A stretch of 64,000 nt of DNA from Rugalucina vietnamica (lineage: Eukaryota > Mollusca > Bivalvia > Lucinida > Lucinidae). The notes beneath the pieces are model-generated. The model ran no database searches. It saw only the letters and a list, made by a program, of their open reading frames with translations, and was not told the origin of the DNA. Location: positions 18,364,226 through 18,428,225 of the forward strand of contig OZ024876.1 of assembly GCA_964017185.1 (NCBI GenBank). The letters are read 5' to 3'. Position 1 is the stretch's first letter. Every line of letters starts with the position of its first letter. Positions 42,058 through 53,220 of this stretch are shown in pieces. A program made the position numbers and the translations under genes.

Positions 42058-43643
42058 GCTCACCTGAGAACTGGGATATGCAACCTAAGCTGACCTTGCC
42101 GTAAAATAGGTCAAGGCCATCCCAGGGTCATGATTTATACACACCCTGTAGAGCTGTATTCATTGATGCTTCAGGCCAAGTTTCTTCCGGTTCTGAAGAA
42201 TAAGATTTATAATGTTTGTTTTTTACTATTTATAGCCATGGCGGCCATCTTGGTTATGTGACCTGGACCATTTATATTAACTTTCACTCTCCTTTCCTAA
42301 CAATGCTCCACTTAATGTTTGGCTTTGATTGGCCAAGCGGCTTTAAAGAAGATGTTTGAATATTATGGTCATATACATGTATATAGGCCCGGGACAGGGG
42401 CAGACAACCCTCCGAGGGTTTTTTTTTTCATAACCATAAATCTTCTGTCCATTTGCATACTCCCAGCAAGTTACCCCCCATTTAATAACATTTTACTAAA
42501 TTTCCCCATTCAAATGCATGGGCAACCTATGTTGACTTTGCCGTAAAATAGATCAAGGTCATCCCAAGGTCATGATTTATATTAACTTTGTAGAGCTCTA
42601 TTGCCTGATGCAACATGCCAAGTTTCAAAATCATAGATCTTCTGGTTATGGAGTAGAAGATTTTTAAAGGTTTCTGCTATTTAATGCCATGGCGGCCATC
42701 TTGGTCATGTGACCTTGATCATTTATATAAACTTTCATTCTCCCTTTATAAGAATGTTCCACATGAAGTTTGGCTTTGAGTGGCCAAGCGTTTTCAGGGA
42801 AGAGGATATTTGAATATTATAGTAATATACAGGTATATTGCCCCGGGATGGGATACAGACCTGCCCCTGGGGTTCTTTTTTTTCAGAATCATAAATCTTC
42901 AGTCAATTTGCCTATTTCCATAAAGTTTTTCCCTTCAAATGACATTTTGACAATTTTCCCCATTCAAATGCATGGGCGACCTATGTTGACCTTGCCTTAA
43001 AATGAGTCATCCCAGGGTCATGATTTATACAAACTTTGTATAGCTCCTCCCCCTGATGCTTCATGCCAAATTTCAAAATCGTAGGCCTTCTGGTTCTGGA
43101 GAAGAAGATTTGCAAAGGTTTTTGCTATTTGTAGCCATGGCGGCCATCTTGGTCATGTGACCTTGACCATTTATACAAACTTTCGTTCCCCCATCCCAAG
43201 GATACTACATATAAAATATGGCTTTGATTGGTCAAGTGGTTACTGAGAAAATTAAGTTTAACATTTAATTTGTAACTGACCTTTGGCCAAGGTCAAGAAA
43301 TGACCTTGACCTTTAATACAACACTTCATTGGCTATGATGGGCCAGAGTCCCCGATGCTACATAACAAGTTTCAATGAAATTGGTCCACGGGTTCCAGAG
43401 AAGAAGATTTTTTATTGTTTTTAACATATATGGGCATGGTGGCCATCTTGGTCATGTGACCTGGACCATTTATATAATCTTTCGTTCCCCCTTCCTTAGG
43501 ATGCTCCACATGGAGTTTGGCTTTGATTGGCCCGGCGGTTTCAGAGGAGAAGATCTTTGAAATTGTGGATGGACGACGACGGACGGACGACAGAGCATGG
43601 CCATCCTATAAGCTCACCTTGTGAGCCTTCGGCTCAGGTGAGC
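42058..43643. mobile_element. Modular element with GCTCACCTGAG / CTCAGGTGAGC ends, copy 1
   Basis: Contains tandem-like modules of about 300-450 bp marked by GGCGGCCATCTTGGTCATGTG (at about 42240, 42690, 43138, 43438), each with CATGGGCAACCTATGTTGAC and GGTTCTGGAGAAGAAGATT segments. The right end has a GACGGACGAC run and the hairpin TGAGCCTTCGGCTCA just inside the terminus. No ORF survives. Short termini with tandem modules recall bivalve non-autonomous elements of the pearl/Helentron type, though assignment is tentative. Confidence 0.7.
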
Positions 43644-43647
43644 TAAA

Positions 43648-43720
43648 AATAGGTATACCCCTGCATACCCCAATTTTGCTATATAAAGGTGGGGTATAAG
43701 GGGGTATGTATTACACAGGC
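43648..43720 (+). repeat. MITE-B terminal fragment
   Basis: AAATAGGTATACCCCTGCATACC then CCAATTTTGCTATATAAAGG and GTGGGGTATAAGGGGGTAT. Confidence 0.6.
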
Positions 43721-43965
43721 ATCCGCTTCTATTCGAATCAGACAAATGGATAAATATAGTTAGAAGTGTTTCATAGCAATATCTCTAAGCAACCATACCA
43801 TTTAGGGTGAGCAGGTGCTGAGTTATCAAACATTCTGTTGAAAATAATGAAATAAGATGAAAAGATTTTTCATCTATATTGCAAAAGATCCTTGTGTTCC
43901 AGCGATAAACTCTACCATGAACAATGGATGCCATGTAATACTAGAGGACCACTGGTCCTGTAAAC

Positions 43966-45256
43966 GCTCACCTGAGATCTGGGATATATACATGTACCAA
44001 TAATCTTGTTTGACTATTATGGTCATGGGCGACCTATATTAACCTTGCCGTAAAATATGTCATGGTCATCACAATGTCATAATTCATGTACGCGTTATAG
44101 TACTCCAGTCCACAATGCTACATGCCAAGTTTTGTTGAAATTGGTCCACCAGTTCCGGAGAAGATTTTTGTATGATTTTTACCATATATGGACATGGCGG
44201 CCATCTTGGTGGCCAAGTGGTTTCAGAGAAGAAGATATTTGAATAGTATGATGATATACATGTATATTGCCCCTGGGTGGGGGCAGACCAGTCCCTGGGG
44301 TCTAATTTTTTCAGAATCATAAATCTTCAATCCATTTGCCCATATCTTCAAGTTTTTCTCTTCAAATGACATTTTGACAATTTTCCCCATTCAAATGCAT
44401 GGGCCACCCATGTTGACCTTGTCGTTAAAATGGTCAAGGTAATCCCAGGGTCATAATTTATATATTATAAACTTTGTAGAGCTCCTCTGCATGATGCTGC
44501 ACGCCAAGTTTCAAAATCATAGGCCTTCTGGTTCTGGAGAAGAAGATTTTGAAAGGTTTTTGCTATTTATAGCCATTGGGGCCATCTTGGTCACGTGACC
44601 CGAACCATTTATATAAACGTTTGTTCCGCCTTCCTACGGATGTCCCACATGAAGTTTAACTTTCATTGGACAAGCGGTTTCAGAGAAGAAGATCTTTGAA
44701 TATTATGGTAATATACATATATATTGCCACAGGGTGGGGGCAGACCATCCCCTGGGGTCCAATTTTTTTTTCTCAGAAAAGTAAAGCTTCAGTCCATTTA
44801 CCCATTTTCTTCAAGTTTTTTCCCTTCAAATGACATTTTGACACTTTTCCCTATTCAAAGCATGGGCGACCTAAGTTGACATCGCCGTAAAATAGGTCAA
44901 GGTCATCCCAAGGTCATGGTTTATATAAATTTTGTAGAGCTACTCTCTCTGATGCTTCATGCCAAGTTTCAAAATTATAGGCCTTCTGGTTCTGGAGAAG
45001 ACGATTTTTAAAGGTTTTCGCTATTTATAGCCGTGGCGGTCATCTTGGTAATGTGACCTAGACTATTTGTATAAACTTTCGTTCCCCCTTCCTAAGGATG
45101 CTCCACATGAAGTTTGCCTTTGATTTGCCAAGCGGTTTCAGAGGAGAAGATCTTTGAAATTGTGGACGGACGGACGACGACGACGACGGACGACGGACGG
45201 ACGACTGAGCATGGCCATCCTATAAGTTCCCCTTTTGAGCCTTCGGCTCAGGTGGG
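43966..45256. mobile_element. Modular element with GCTCACCTGAG end, copy 2
   Basis: Same structure as copy 1: left GCTCACCTGAGATCTGGGATAT, modules at about 44198, 44580 and 45030, then the GACGGACGACGACGACGACGG run and TGAGCCTTCGGCTCAGGTG. Both copies are preceded by the same TCCTGTAAAC, so this may belong to the element. Confidence 0.7.
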
Positions 45257-46344
45257 GTAATAAAAACAAACATAGTGTTCAACTGGCGAACACATGTAAC
45301 AAAAACGTTTGATATAATTTGATGTAAGCAACTCTAAATAACGTTCCATGTTAACGTGTAGGAATGGCCCGTTGCGAAGCTCGTAATCATTCAAGGGGCA
45401 CCTTTTTGTGCGAGCGTTGCTTAAATATTTGACAGCATATCCTGAGCGATCGATGCACTTAAGCCTTGTTCTTGTTCATAAGTCTACTTTTTTTTTTTTA
45501 AAGATATACTATGGAACGCCGGTCCGTCATGCTAATTGTAAAATGCTAAATGCTAATTGTTAATTATATAATATACACATGGAAAAAGTAAAGTGACACC
45601 TGTTTTTCGAAGTCTAAATATGCCATATAGAATAATTTTTTGGATTAGTATTTTGAATTCTCGGGCTAGAACCATTTTATCACGATAGGATGAGCACAGA
45701 ATTGTTTAAGTCACCAATAAGTTTCTCATTAATGAAACAAACCTCAACATACCACAAATTGGGTGATGTCTTTCATGTCTTGAACGTATACTCAAATGAC
45801 TGCTGACAATAGCATGGTGGCATAAGGGCTTGTAATTAGCAACTATCAAAATTCAAAAGTGACCTTTCATCGAAGCCTAAATTACGTGAAATTCTTTTAG
45901 TTGTTCCCTTACATTTATCGAGTATAGATATTTATGATCCAGGAAATGAAACCGTACGTAACTTGTAAGTTATGACTGCATTCTTTATCCTACATCCGAT
46001 ATTTTCTATACGTATTACGAGTTTTAAATGTACAATGACGTTTGTTTCTTTTCATCTATCAATCATACACATATATTATTTTGTCATAATAAATTTGTTT
46101 GCATTGACATGTAGTGCATGATGTGCAAACTACTATCCTTTGTTTCTCGCGAGTAGCTTTTGCGAATACCGACTGACTTATTAGTGACGCCGAAAAATTA
46201 TCACTTATAGGGATCAAATCTGGTTTTTCGCGCATTAACATTATCATTAACGCCGAGTCCTGGGGTAGGCGTTAAAACCGAACCTCACTTGAAGGCGGAA
46301 ATTCCAACCACGCCTAAGGAACACACAGCAACGGTCCTTAGCAG
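45257..46344. other. No gene or clear repeat seen
   Basis: AT-rich unique-looking sequence with frequent stops in all frames and no recognised element. Confidence 0.5.
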
Positions 46345-47285
46345 TATACATAGAGGATATTTGCTTTTTTGAGGTGAATTCCAAATATATTTCATCGAGT
46401 GAGTTGAAAACATCAGAATTTTCACGAGTGCGCAGCACTTGAAAACACAAATAATTTTGGTACCACATTGTTTCTTACGTTCTAACTAAGGCATTTGAAT
46501 TTCTGAAGTGAGACACATTTGATGACGTCAAGTAAATGGAAACCTCAGAAGTAATTCAAAATCTACAGTGAAGATATAGTCTGATATAAGTCACTAGTGA
46601 CTTTTGATATCAGTGAGATTTGATATCAGTGAAATTTCATATCAATGAAAATACCAATTTTATCAAGATTTGATATACATTGGTTTTCACTGTAAAGTAT
46701 AAAATAACTGTATTTATTTTACACTTTACAGTGAAAACCAATGTATATCAAAACTTGATAAAATTGGTATTTTCAGTGATATGAAATTTCACTGATATCA
46801 AATCTCACTGATATCAAAAGTCACTAGTGACTGATATCAGCCTATATCTTCACTATAGATTTTGGATTACTTCTGACGTTTCCATTTAGAATCTACTTGA
46901 CGTCATTAAATGTGTCTCACTTCTGAAATTCAAACGCCTATAACTCCGTTATTTATGAACGAAAACAAAGTGTGGTCATTCATTTTCTTAGTTAGAACGT
47001 AAGGAACAATGTGGTACCAAAATTATTTTTGTTTTCAACAATTTTTGGTTTTTACATTTTCACCGGCTGCCTTGTGAATTGGAAAATGCCCGTGTATTGT
47101 ATAAAATAAAAAGAAAATTAATTTTACTTTTTTTCGGTGAATACCAAATATATTTCATCTCGTGAGTTGAAAACATAAAAATTTTCACTCGTGCTGCGCA
47201 CCCGTGAAAATTCTGATGTCTTTCAACTCACTCGATGAAATATATTTGGTATTCACCTCAAAAAAGCAAATATCCTCTATGTATA
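46345..47285. mobile_element. Long foldback element
   Basis: Ends TATACATAGAGGATATTTGC / GCAAATATCCTCTATGTATA. Arms of over 200 bp are complementary around a centre at about 46705-46715 (ACTTTACAGTGAAAACCAATG and its inverse; ATATCAGTGAGATTTGATATC). A further GAGTGAGTTGAAAACATCAG inverted pair lies nearer the right end. The right half recurs at 63530-64000. Confidence 0.85.
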
Positions 47286-47585
47286 TGCATGGTTGCCGCA
47301 CCACGTCTTTATTCTTTTGGTGAATGTGACTAGTATGTGCACTTCAGTATGCATTTCATTGTAACTCAAGGATTCATCATATCTGACACGGAAAAATATG
47401 ATAAATGACATGTATGAATGCTTATCTGTTTAATTCTTTGAATACTGTTTAATGAAATTAATGACTAGATGTAAATCAGTTTTTGAAGAAATGTATGTTT
47501 ATGGTTATGATTATAAATCAGAGCAGTCGAATGGTGACTGTATACATCTACAACCTCACAAATTGAAGCTAATTCAATCAATAAA

Positions 47586-47819
47586 TGAGCCATTGCATGG
47601 GAAAACCAACAATCTGCATATGCGAAAACAAAGTCGCAGATCAGCTTCGCAGTAACTGCGAAGCTGATCAGCGCCTTTGATTTCGCTACATGAATAGTAC
47701 AATTCCTCTTCTTATTTAATCCGAAATTTCAAGCTTCTAGCCTGCTCCCGTGACTGTACGGACCGGTTTGTGTCGGACCTGTTCGGAACCCAAATTGTTG
47801 GTTTTCTCACACAGGCTCA
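47586..47819 (-). mobile_element. MITE-A copy
   Basis: TGAGCCATTGCATGGGAAAAC to GTTTTCTCACACAGGCTCA; centre GCTTCGCAGTAACTGCGAAGC. Confidence 0.8.
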
Positions 47820-47824
47820 AATTG

Positions 47825-48325
47825 AAGTGCCTGCCTACCTGCCTGACCGCCCGCCCGCCTGCTCACCCTCCTGCTGTCCACCGTTTTGATTCTTATCCAC
47901 CCGCCTGTCCACCGTCTAACTGCCTGCCCGCCAGCCAGCCTGTCTTAGACAATCTGGACAGGCGGGCGGTCGAGTGGGCAGGCTGGCAGCCAACGGTGGA
48001 CAGGTGGATAAACATGCTGGCTGGTGGGCAGGCTGACAGACGATTGACAAGAATGTCGGCAGTCAAGCAGGCTGGCGGGCAGGAAGGCAAGCAGATGGTG
48101 ACTGGCGGGTTCGCGGGCGGGCATGTAATCGGGTACCCGCCTGCATGCCCGCCCGCGAACCTGTCTGCCTATCTTCTTCTCCACCAGCATGGCCTGTTTA
48201 CCCTCCTGCCCACCGCCTGGCCACCAGCCTGCCCACTCTACCGTCCGCGAGTGTCTTCCCCATTCTTTTCTGCTCCCTGCCTGCCCGTCAGCCAGCATGC
48301 CTTTCCCACTTGTCTGGCTGCCCTC
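47825..48325. repeat. GCCTGCC-rich palindromic minisatellite
   Basis: Pyrimidine-rich CTGCCTGCC/CCGCCCGCC units switch strand twice: C-rich at 47830-47945, G-rich (GGCAGGCTGGCAG) at 47955-48125, C-rich again to about 48310. The centre ACAATCTGGACAGGCGGGCGG mirrors the preceding block. Overlapping Pro/Ala-rich ORFs are products of base composition. Confidence 0.8.
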
Positions 48326-48399
48326 ATTTTGTTAACACGTGTAAAACTAAGAATACTGCATTGTTTTACGGATATAAGCCAATGTTGGATTCTCTTCAA

Positions 48400-48897
48400 A
48401 AGGTAAAAGTAGGCAACGATCAGGAAATGGCGCAATCAGAAAGAAATTTCCACTCCACAAACCAAGTGAGAAAAACTACATTGACAATCAGGTACGTATG
48501 CTATGAGAACATAGTGAGAAACTATTTCAACTATTTCCCAATAGGCGGACACTCAGTTACCAATATTAAAACGGACATAATATGCAAACAGCATATAACA
48601 CTAAAACATAAAACAATTAGAACCGCAACAGAAGTATCGCCTTGACACGAACAGTATTATAAAATTACTGCCGAGGGGGGGGGGGGGGGAAGGTTGATAA
48701 ACCGATTTTACAGGGTCCTACCCTCACCCTCAGCTTCTGCAGTGGTTCACAACATTTATTCAGTTATTCGGTCCTCGTGGTGAATCTCTAACTAGTCCAT
48801 GAATCATCACGCACAAACAAATAAATTATGATAACCACTATGATGAAATAAAAAAATAGGACTCACAGGTACAACTAGAATTGTCAGAGAATCTGAC
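48400..48897 (-). repeat. Repeat-C copy, left part, split by the 151-bp array element
   Basis: Contains the inverse of ATTGCGCCTTTTCCTGATC, GTTCACAACATTTATTCAG, CTAACTAGTCCATGAATCAT and AAATTATGATAACCACTATG, each shared with 60540-60850. It continues at 51848-52110 beyond the inserted element. Confidence 0.7.
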
Positions 48898-51847
48898 TAT
48901 AGCCCCGCTTCTCAGCTTTTTTTGCAGGGTGAAAAAAACAATGACCGGTAACTATCACAGGCTATCACAAGCTAGATCTCATCAATATTGATGCTCATAC
49001 AAAAATTTGGTCTGATTATGTCAATTCGTTCTCTGTCAAAATTTTGCGAAAAATGACGGGTAATAATCCAAAGCTAGATCTTGTCAATGATGATGTGCAT
49101 ACAAAATTTAGACGGATTCTGTCAATTTGTTCTGAAGATATTGAGCGGAAACAAAATTCTGAAGTCAATCAAGGGCTGTTAACTCCGTCAAAATTTTGCA
49201 AAAAATGATGGGTAACAATCCCAAGCCAGATCTTGTCAATGTTGATGTGCATACAAAATTTGGTTGGATTCTGTCAATTCGTTCTCAAGGTATTAAGCGG
49301 AAACAAAATTCTGACGTTAATTAAGGGCCATAACTCTGTCAAAATTTAACAAAAACTGAAGGGTAACAATCCCAAGCTATATCTTGTCAATGTTGATGTG
49401 CATACAAAATTTGGTCAGATTCTGTCAATGCGTTCTCAAGATATTGAGCGGAAATGAAATTCTGATGTCAATCAAGGGCCGTAACTCCGTCAAAATTTTG
49501 CGAAAAATGACGGGTAACAATCCCAAGCTAGATCTTGTCAATGATGATGTGCATACAAAATTTGGTCCGATTCTGTCAATTTGTTCTCAAGATATTGAGC
49601 GGAAACGAAATTCTGACGTCAATCAAGGGCCATAACTCCGTCAAAATTTTGCGAAAAATGACAGGCAACAATCCCAAGCTAGATCTTGTCAATGTTGATG
49701 TGCATACAAAATTTGGTCGGATTCTGTCAATGCATTCTCAAGATATTGAGCGGAAACGAAATTCTGACGTTAATCAAGGGCCGTAACTCCATCAAAATTT
49801 TGCGAAAAATGACGGGCAACAATCCCAAGCTAGATCTTGTCAATGTTGATGTGCATACAAAATTTGGTCGGATTCTGTCAATTTGTTCTCAAGATATTGA
49901 GCGGAAACGAAATTCTGACGTCAATCAAGGGCCGTAACTCCGTCAAAATTTTGCGAAAAATGACAGGCAACAATCCCAAGCTAGATCTTGTCAATGTTGA
50001 TGTGCATACAAAATTTGGTTGGATTCTGTCAATTCGTTCTCAAGGTATTAAGCGGAAACAAAATTCTGACGTTAATTAAGGGCCATAACTCTGTCAAAAT
50101 TTAACAAAAACTGAAGGGTAACAATCCCAAGCTATATCTTGTCAATGTTGATGTGCATACAAAATTTGGTCAGATTCTGTCAATGCGTTCTCAAGATATT
50201 GAGCGGAAATGAAATTCTGATGTCAATCAAGGGCCGTAACTCCGTCAAAATTTTGCGAAAAATGACGGGTAACAATCCCAAGCTAGATCTTGTCAATGAT
50301 GATGTGCATACAAAATTTGGTCCGATTCTGTCAATTTGTTCTCAAGATATTGAGCGGAAACGAAATTCTGACGTCAATCAAGGGCCATAACTCCGTCAAA
50401 ATTTTGCGAAAAATGACAGGCAACAATCCCAAGCTAGATCTTGTCAATGTTGATGTGCATACAAAATTTGGTCGGATTCTGTCAATGCATTCTCAAGATA
50501 TTGAGCGGAAACGAAATTCTGACGTTAATCAAGGGCCGTAACTCCATCAAAATTTTGCGAAAAATGACGGGCAACAATCCCAAGCTAGATCTTGTCAATG
50601 TTGATGTGCATACAAAATTTGGTCGGATTCTGTCAATTTGTTCTCAAGATATTGAGCGGAAACGAAATTCTGACGTCAATCAAGGGCCGTAACTCCGTCA
50701 AAATTTTGCGAAAAATGACAGGCAACAATCCCAAGCTAGATCTTGTCAATGTTGATGTGCATACAAAATTTGGTCGGATTCTGTCAATGCATTCTCAAGA
50801 TATTGAGCAGAAACGAAATTCTGACGTCAATCAAGGGCCGTAACTCCATCAAAATTTTGCGAAAAATGACGGGCAACAATCCCAAGCTAGATCTTGTCAA
50901 TGTTGATGTGCATACAAAATTTGGTCGGATTCTGTCAATTTGTTCTCAAGATATTGAGCGGAAATGAAATTCTGACGTCAATCAAGGGCCGTAACTCCGT
51001 CAAAATTTTGCAAAAAATAACAGGTAACAATCCCAAGCTAGATCATGTCAATGGTTGATGTGCATACAAAATTTGGTCGGATTCTGTCAATGCGTTCTCC
51101 AAGATATTGAGCGGAAACGAAATTCTGACGTTAATCAAGGGCCATAACTCCGTCAAAATTTGCGAAAAATGACGGGTAACAATCCCAAGCTAGATCCTGT
51201 CAATGATGATGTGCATACAAAATTTGGTCCGATTCTGTCAATTCGTTCTCAAGATATTGAGCGGAAACGAAATTCTGACGTCAATCAAGGGCCATAACTC
51301 CATCAAAATTTTGCGAAAAATGACGGGTAACAATCCCAAGCTAGATCTTGTCAATGATGATATGCATACAAAATTTGGTCCAATTCTGTCAATTCATTCT
51401 CAACATATTGAGCGGATACGAAATTCTGACGTCAATCAAGGGCCATAACTCCGTCAAAATTTTGCGATAAATGACGGGTAACAATCCCAAGCTAGATCTT
51501 GTCAATGTTGATGTGCATACAAAATTTGGTATGATTCTGTCAATTCGTTCTCAAGATATTGAGCGGAAACGAAATTCTGACATCAATCAAGGGCCATAGC
51601 TCCGTCAAAATTTTGCGATAAATGACGGGTAACAATCCCAAGCTAGATCTTGTCAATGTTGATGTGCATACAAAATTTGGTCAGATTCTGTCAAGCCATT
51701 CTCAAGATAATGAATGGAAACAAAAATGTCGGAAGGACGGAAGGACGGAATAACGGAATAACAGAATAACGGAATAACGGAATAACGGACCTACGGAAGG
51801 ACAGGGTGAATCCAGTATAGCCCCCACTTTTTCAAAGCGGGGCTATA
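48898..51847. mobile_element. TIR element built around a 151-bp satellite array
   Basis: Ends TATAGCCCCGCTT / AAGCGGGGCTATA. The interior is about 18 tandem units of 151 bp, then a GGAAGGACGGAATAACGGAA run (51726-51806) before the right end. It sits inside a repeat-C copy. No target duplication is evident. The array may be a transposon-borne satellite comparable to the tandem cores of bivalve pearl-type elements. Confidence 0.75.
48990..51720. repeat. 151-bp tandem satellite with 755-bp higher-order repeat
   Basis: Each unit has CCAAGCTAGATCTTGTCAATG, GTGCATACAAAATTTGGTC, CAAGATATTGAGCGGAAACG and AAGGGCCGTAACTCCGTC. Unit starts are spaced exactly 151 bp (49384, 49535, 49686, 49837 and so on). 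The block of five units from about 49260 is repeated almost exactly from about 50015, 755 bp on. The period is not a multiple of 3, so the repeated 83-codon ORFs are incidental. Confidence 0.95.
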
Positions 51848-52110
51848 ATAAGCTGCCAGACGATGGAGATCCTTGGGCGCCAAACAACATCACTGAAATC
51901 CAGAGCAAAAGAAAAAAAGACAAAACAAAAAAACACCAGTTGAACCCCGATGGACCAAGCAACAGACAAAAAGTTCCGACCCTAAACCAACTAAAATAAA
52001 GCTTTAAGTCGGCGCCATCATGGAGTTTGACGCCAGACCCACCCACCAGCGTGCAATTAAAGAAGGAAGCAGAATAATCAGTGTTAGCTCCACTATTTTG
52101 CTGCATTTAC
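51848..52110 (-). repeat. Repeat-C copy, right part
   Basis: AAGCTGCCAGACGATGGAGATCC, CAGTTGAACCCCGATGGACC and GTTTGACGCCAGACCCACC match 60870-61060 in order. Confidence 0.75.
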
Positions 52111-52404
52111 AATGGGAAATCGAAATATTAGGTTTTGGCAGATAAAATGAAAACTGTTCAAGGTAAAATATTAAACGGAGAGGGAATGGATCATACCGCG
52201 ATTTCGGGTTCTAAAGCCTCATCGGTGACCCTATTAAACTGGCAATGGAGCCAGAAAGAGTTATTTTGCAAATGTCACAGTATAGTCTATACAAAGACCG
52301 GAATTATCGAAATGGAGCCAACCATTTCAAAATCTGTTTTCCATGGCGATAAAAGCCTCAGATGTCCCTGTAACGTATATCCCCAGTAGACCCCTATATT
52401 TCAG

Positions 52405-52774
52405 TACCGCCATAGGCGACCCTATCATTTTCGGTTCTTTTTATTACCTACGGACGGCGGCCATTTTTATTCCATTTGTGCTTATCATTTATTTATTTTA
52501 TTTATTTTGTTAGATTTACAGACGCTCTACTGCATCGGTAATAAGTATTTAAGAAACAGAGGACGACAGTACTACACGATGCAGGATATAAACAAACTGA
52601 ATTAGCGTACAAAAATCGGTCAGCCGCGACCGGGAATCGAACCACGGACCTCCTGCATTCCGGGCAGACGTGCTAAACATTACCGCAGTGGTGTAATAGT
52701 TAGCACGTCTGTCGTAAATGCAGGGGGTCCGTAATAAAAAGAGCCAAAAATGATAGGGTCGCCTATGGTGGTAA
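52405..52774. mobile_element. Foldback element with tRNA-like core
   Basis: Arms CCGCCATAGGCGACCCTATC then ATTTTCGGTTCTTTTTATTAC are inverted at 52724-52772. The core, on the minus strand, has GCGGTAATGTTTAGCACGTC, an anticodon-like stem around CCGGAAT, and GTGGTTCGATTCCCGGTCG (box B). A partial inverted copy of the same tRNA-like sequence lies beside it (AGTTAGCACGTCTGTCG). Confidence 0.65.
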
Positions 52775-53205
52775 ATAATAATAGGCCGCTAAATAGCGTA
52801 AATGACGTCAAAGGGTTTATTGATGCTAAAATTAGCGTACAGAATCGGAAGACCGCGGTGTATCAAAATCAACTGGAAATTTTTCATTTTCAGAGCTGTC
52901 ATGAAAATATATATTGCCTATGCGTGTTTTCTTTCTTCCAGAGGGATGGTCGGTCTCGTTTGAAATTTGCCCCTATAGCGCATTACATGTGTCAGTTTGA
53001 CCACCAAAGTATAAACTATCCAAGCGGCCAATAAATATCCTATGGGCATGTCTGCAACTTGTGATAGCCATCAAATAATCATTAAAATCTCGCTATTCGC
53101 ATTTAAGCGATTAAAGAACATTAACCAGAATTTGAACTGTCCTTGGACACACCGTGGCCAAAATTTTAATCATATTCACTAATCAGCGTTCGGAGCATTT
53201 GCAGG

Positions 53206-53220
53206 ATGTTTTCCAAAATG
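53206..53220 (+). CDS. Secreted-protein exon 1 (micro-exon with start codon)
   Basis: ATG TTT TCC AAA ATG followed by GTAAAT. Conserved base for base at 61963-61977, including the donor. Confidence 0.5.

Noticed and set aside
47750-48645. Pro/Ala-rich ORFs of 117-218 codons
   Set aside because: Produced by the CTGCC-rich minisatellite; frames are open on both strands because of composition.
49384-51448. Series of 81-83-codon ORFs on the plus strand
   Set aside because: The 151-bp period is not a multiple of three, so each ORF is a frame-shifted reading of the next satellite unit; no start context or protein features.
52135-52389. 84-codon ORF between repeat-C and the foldback element
   Set aside because: No splice context, no recognisable motif, and no support from the duplicated copy at 61.7 kb.
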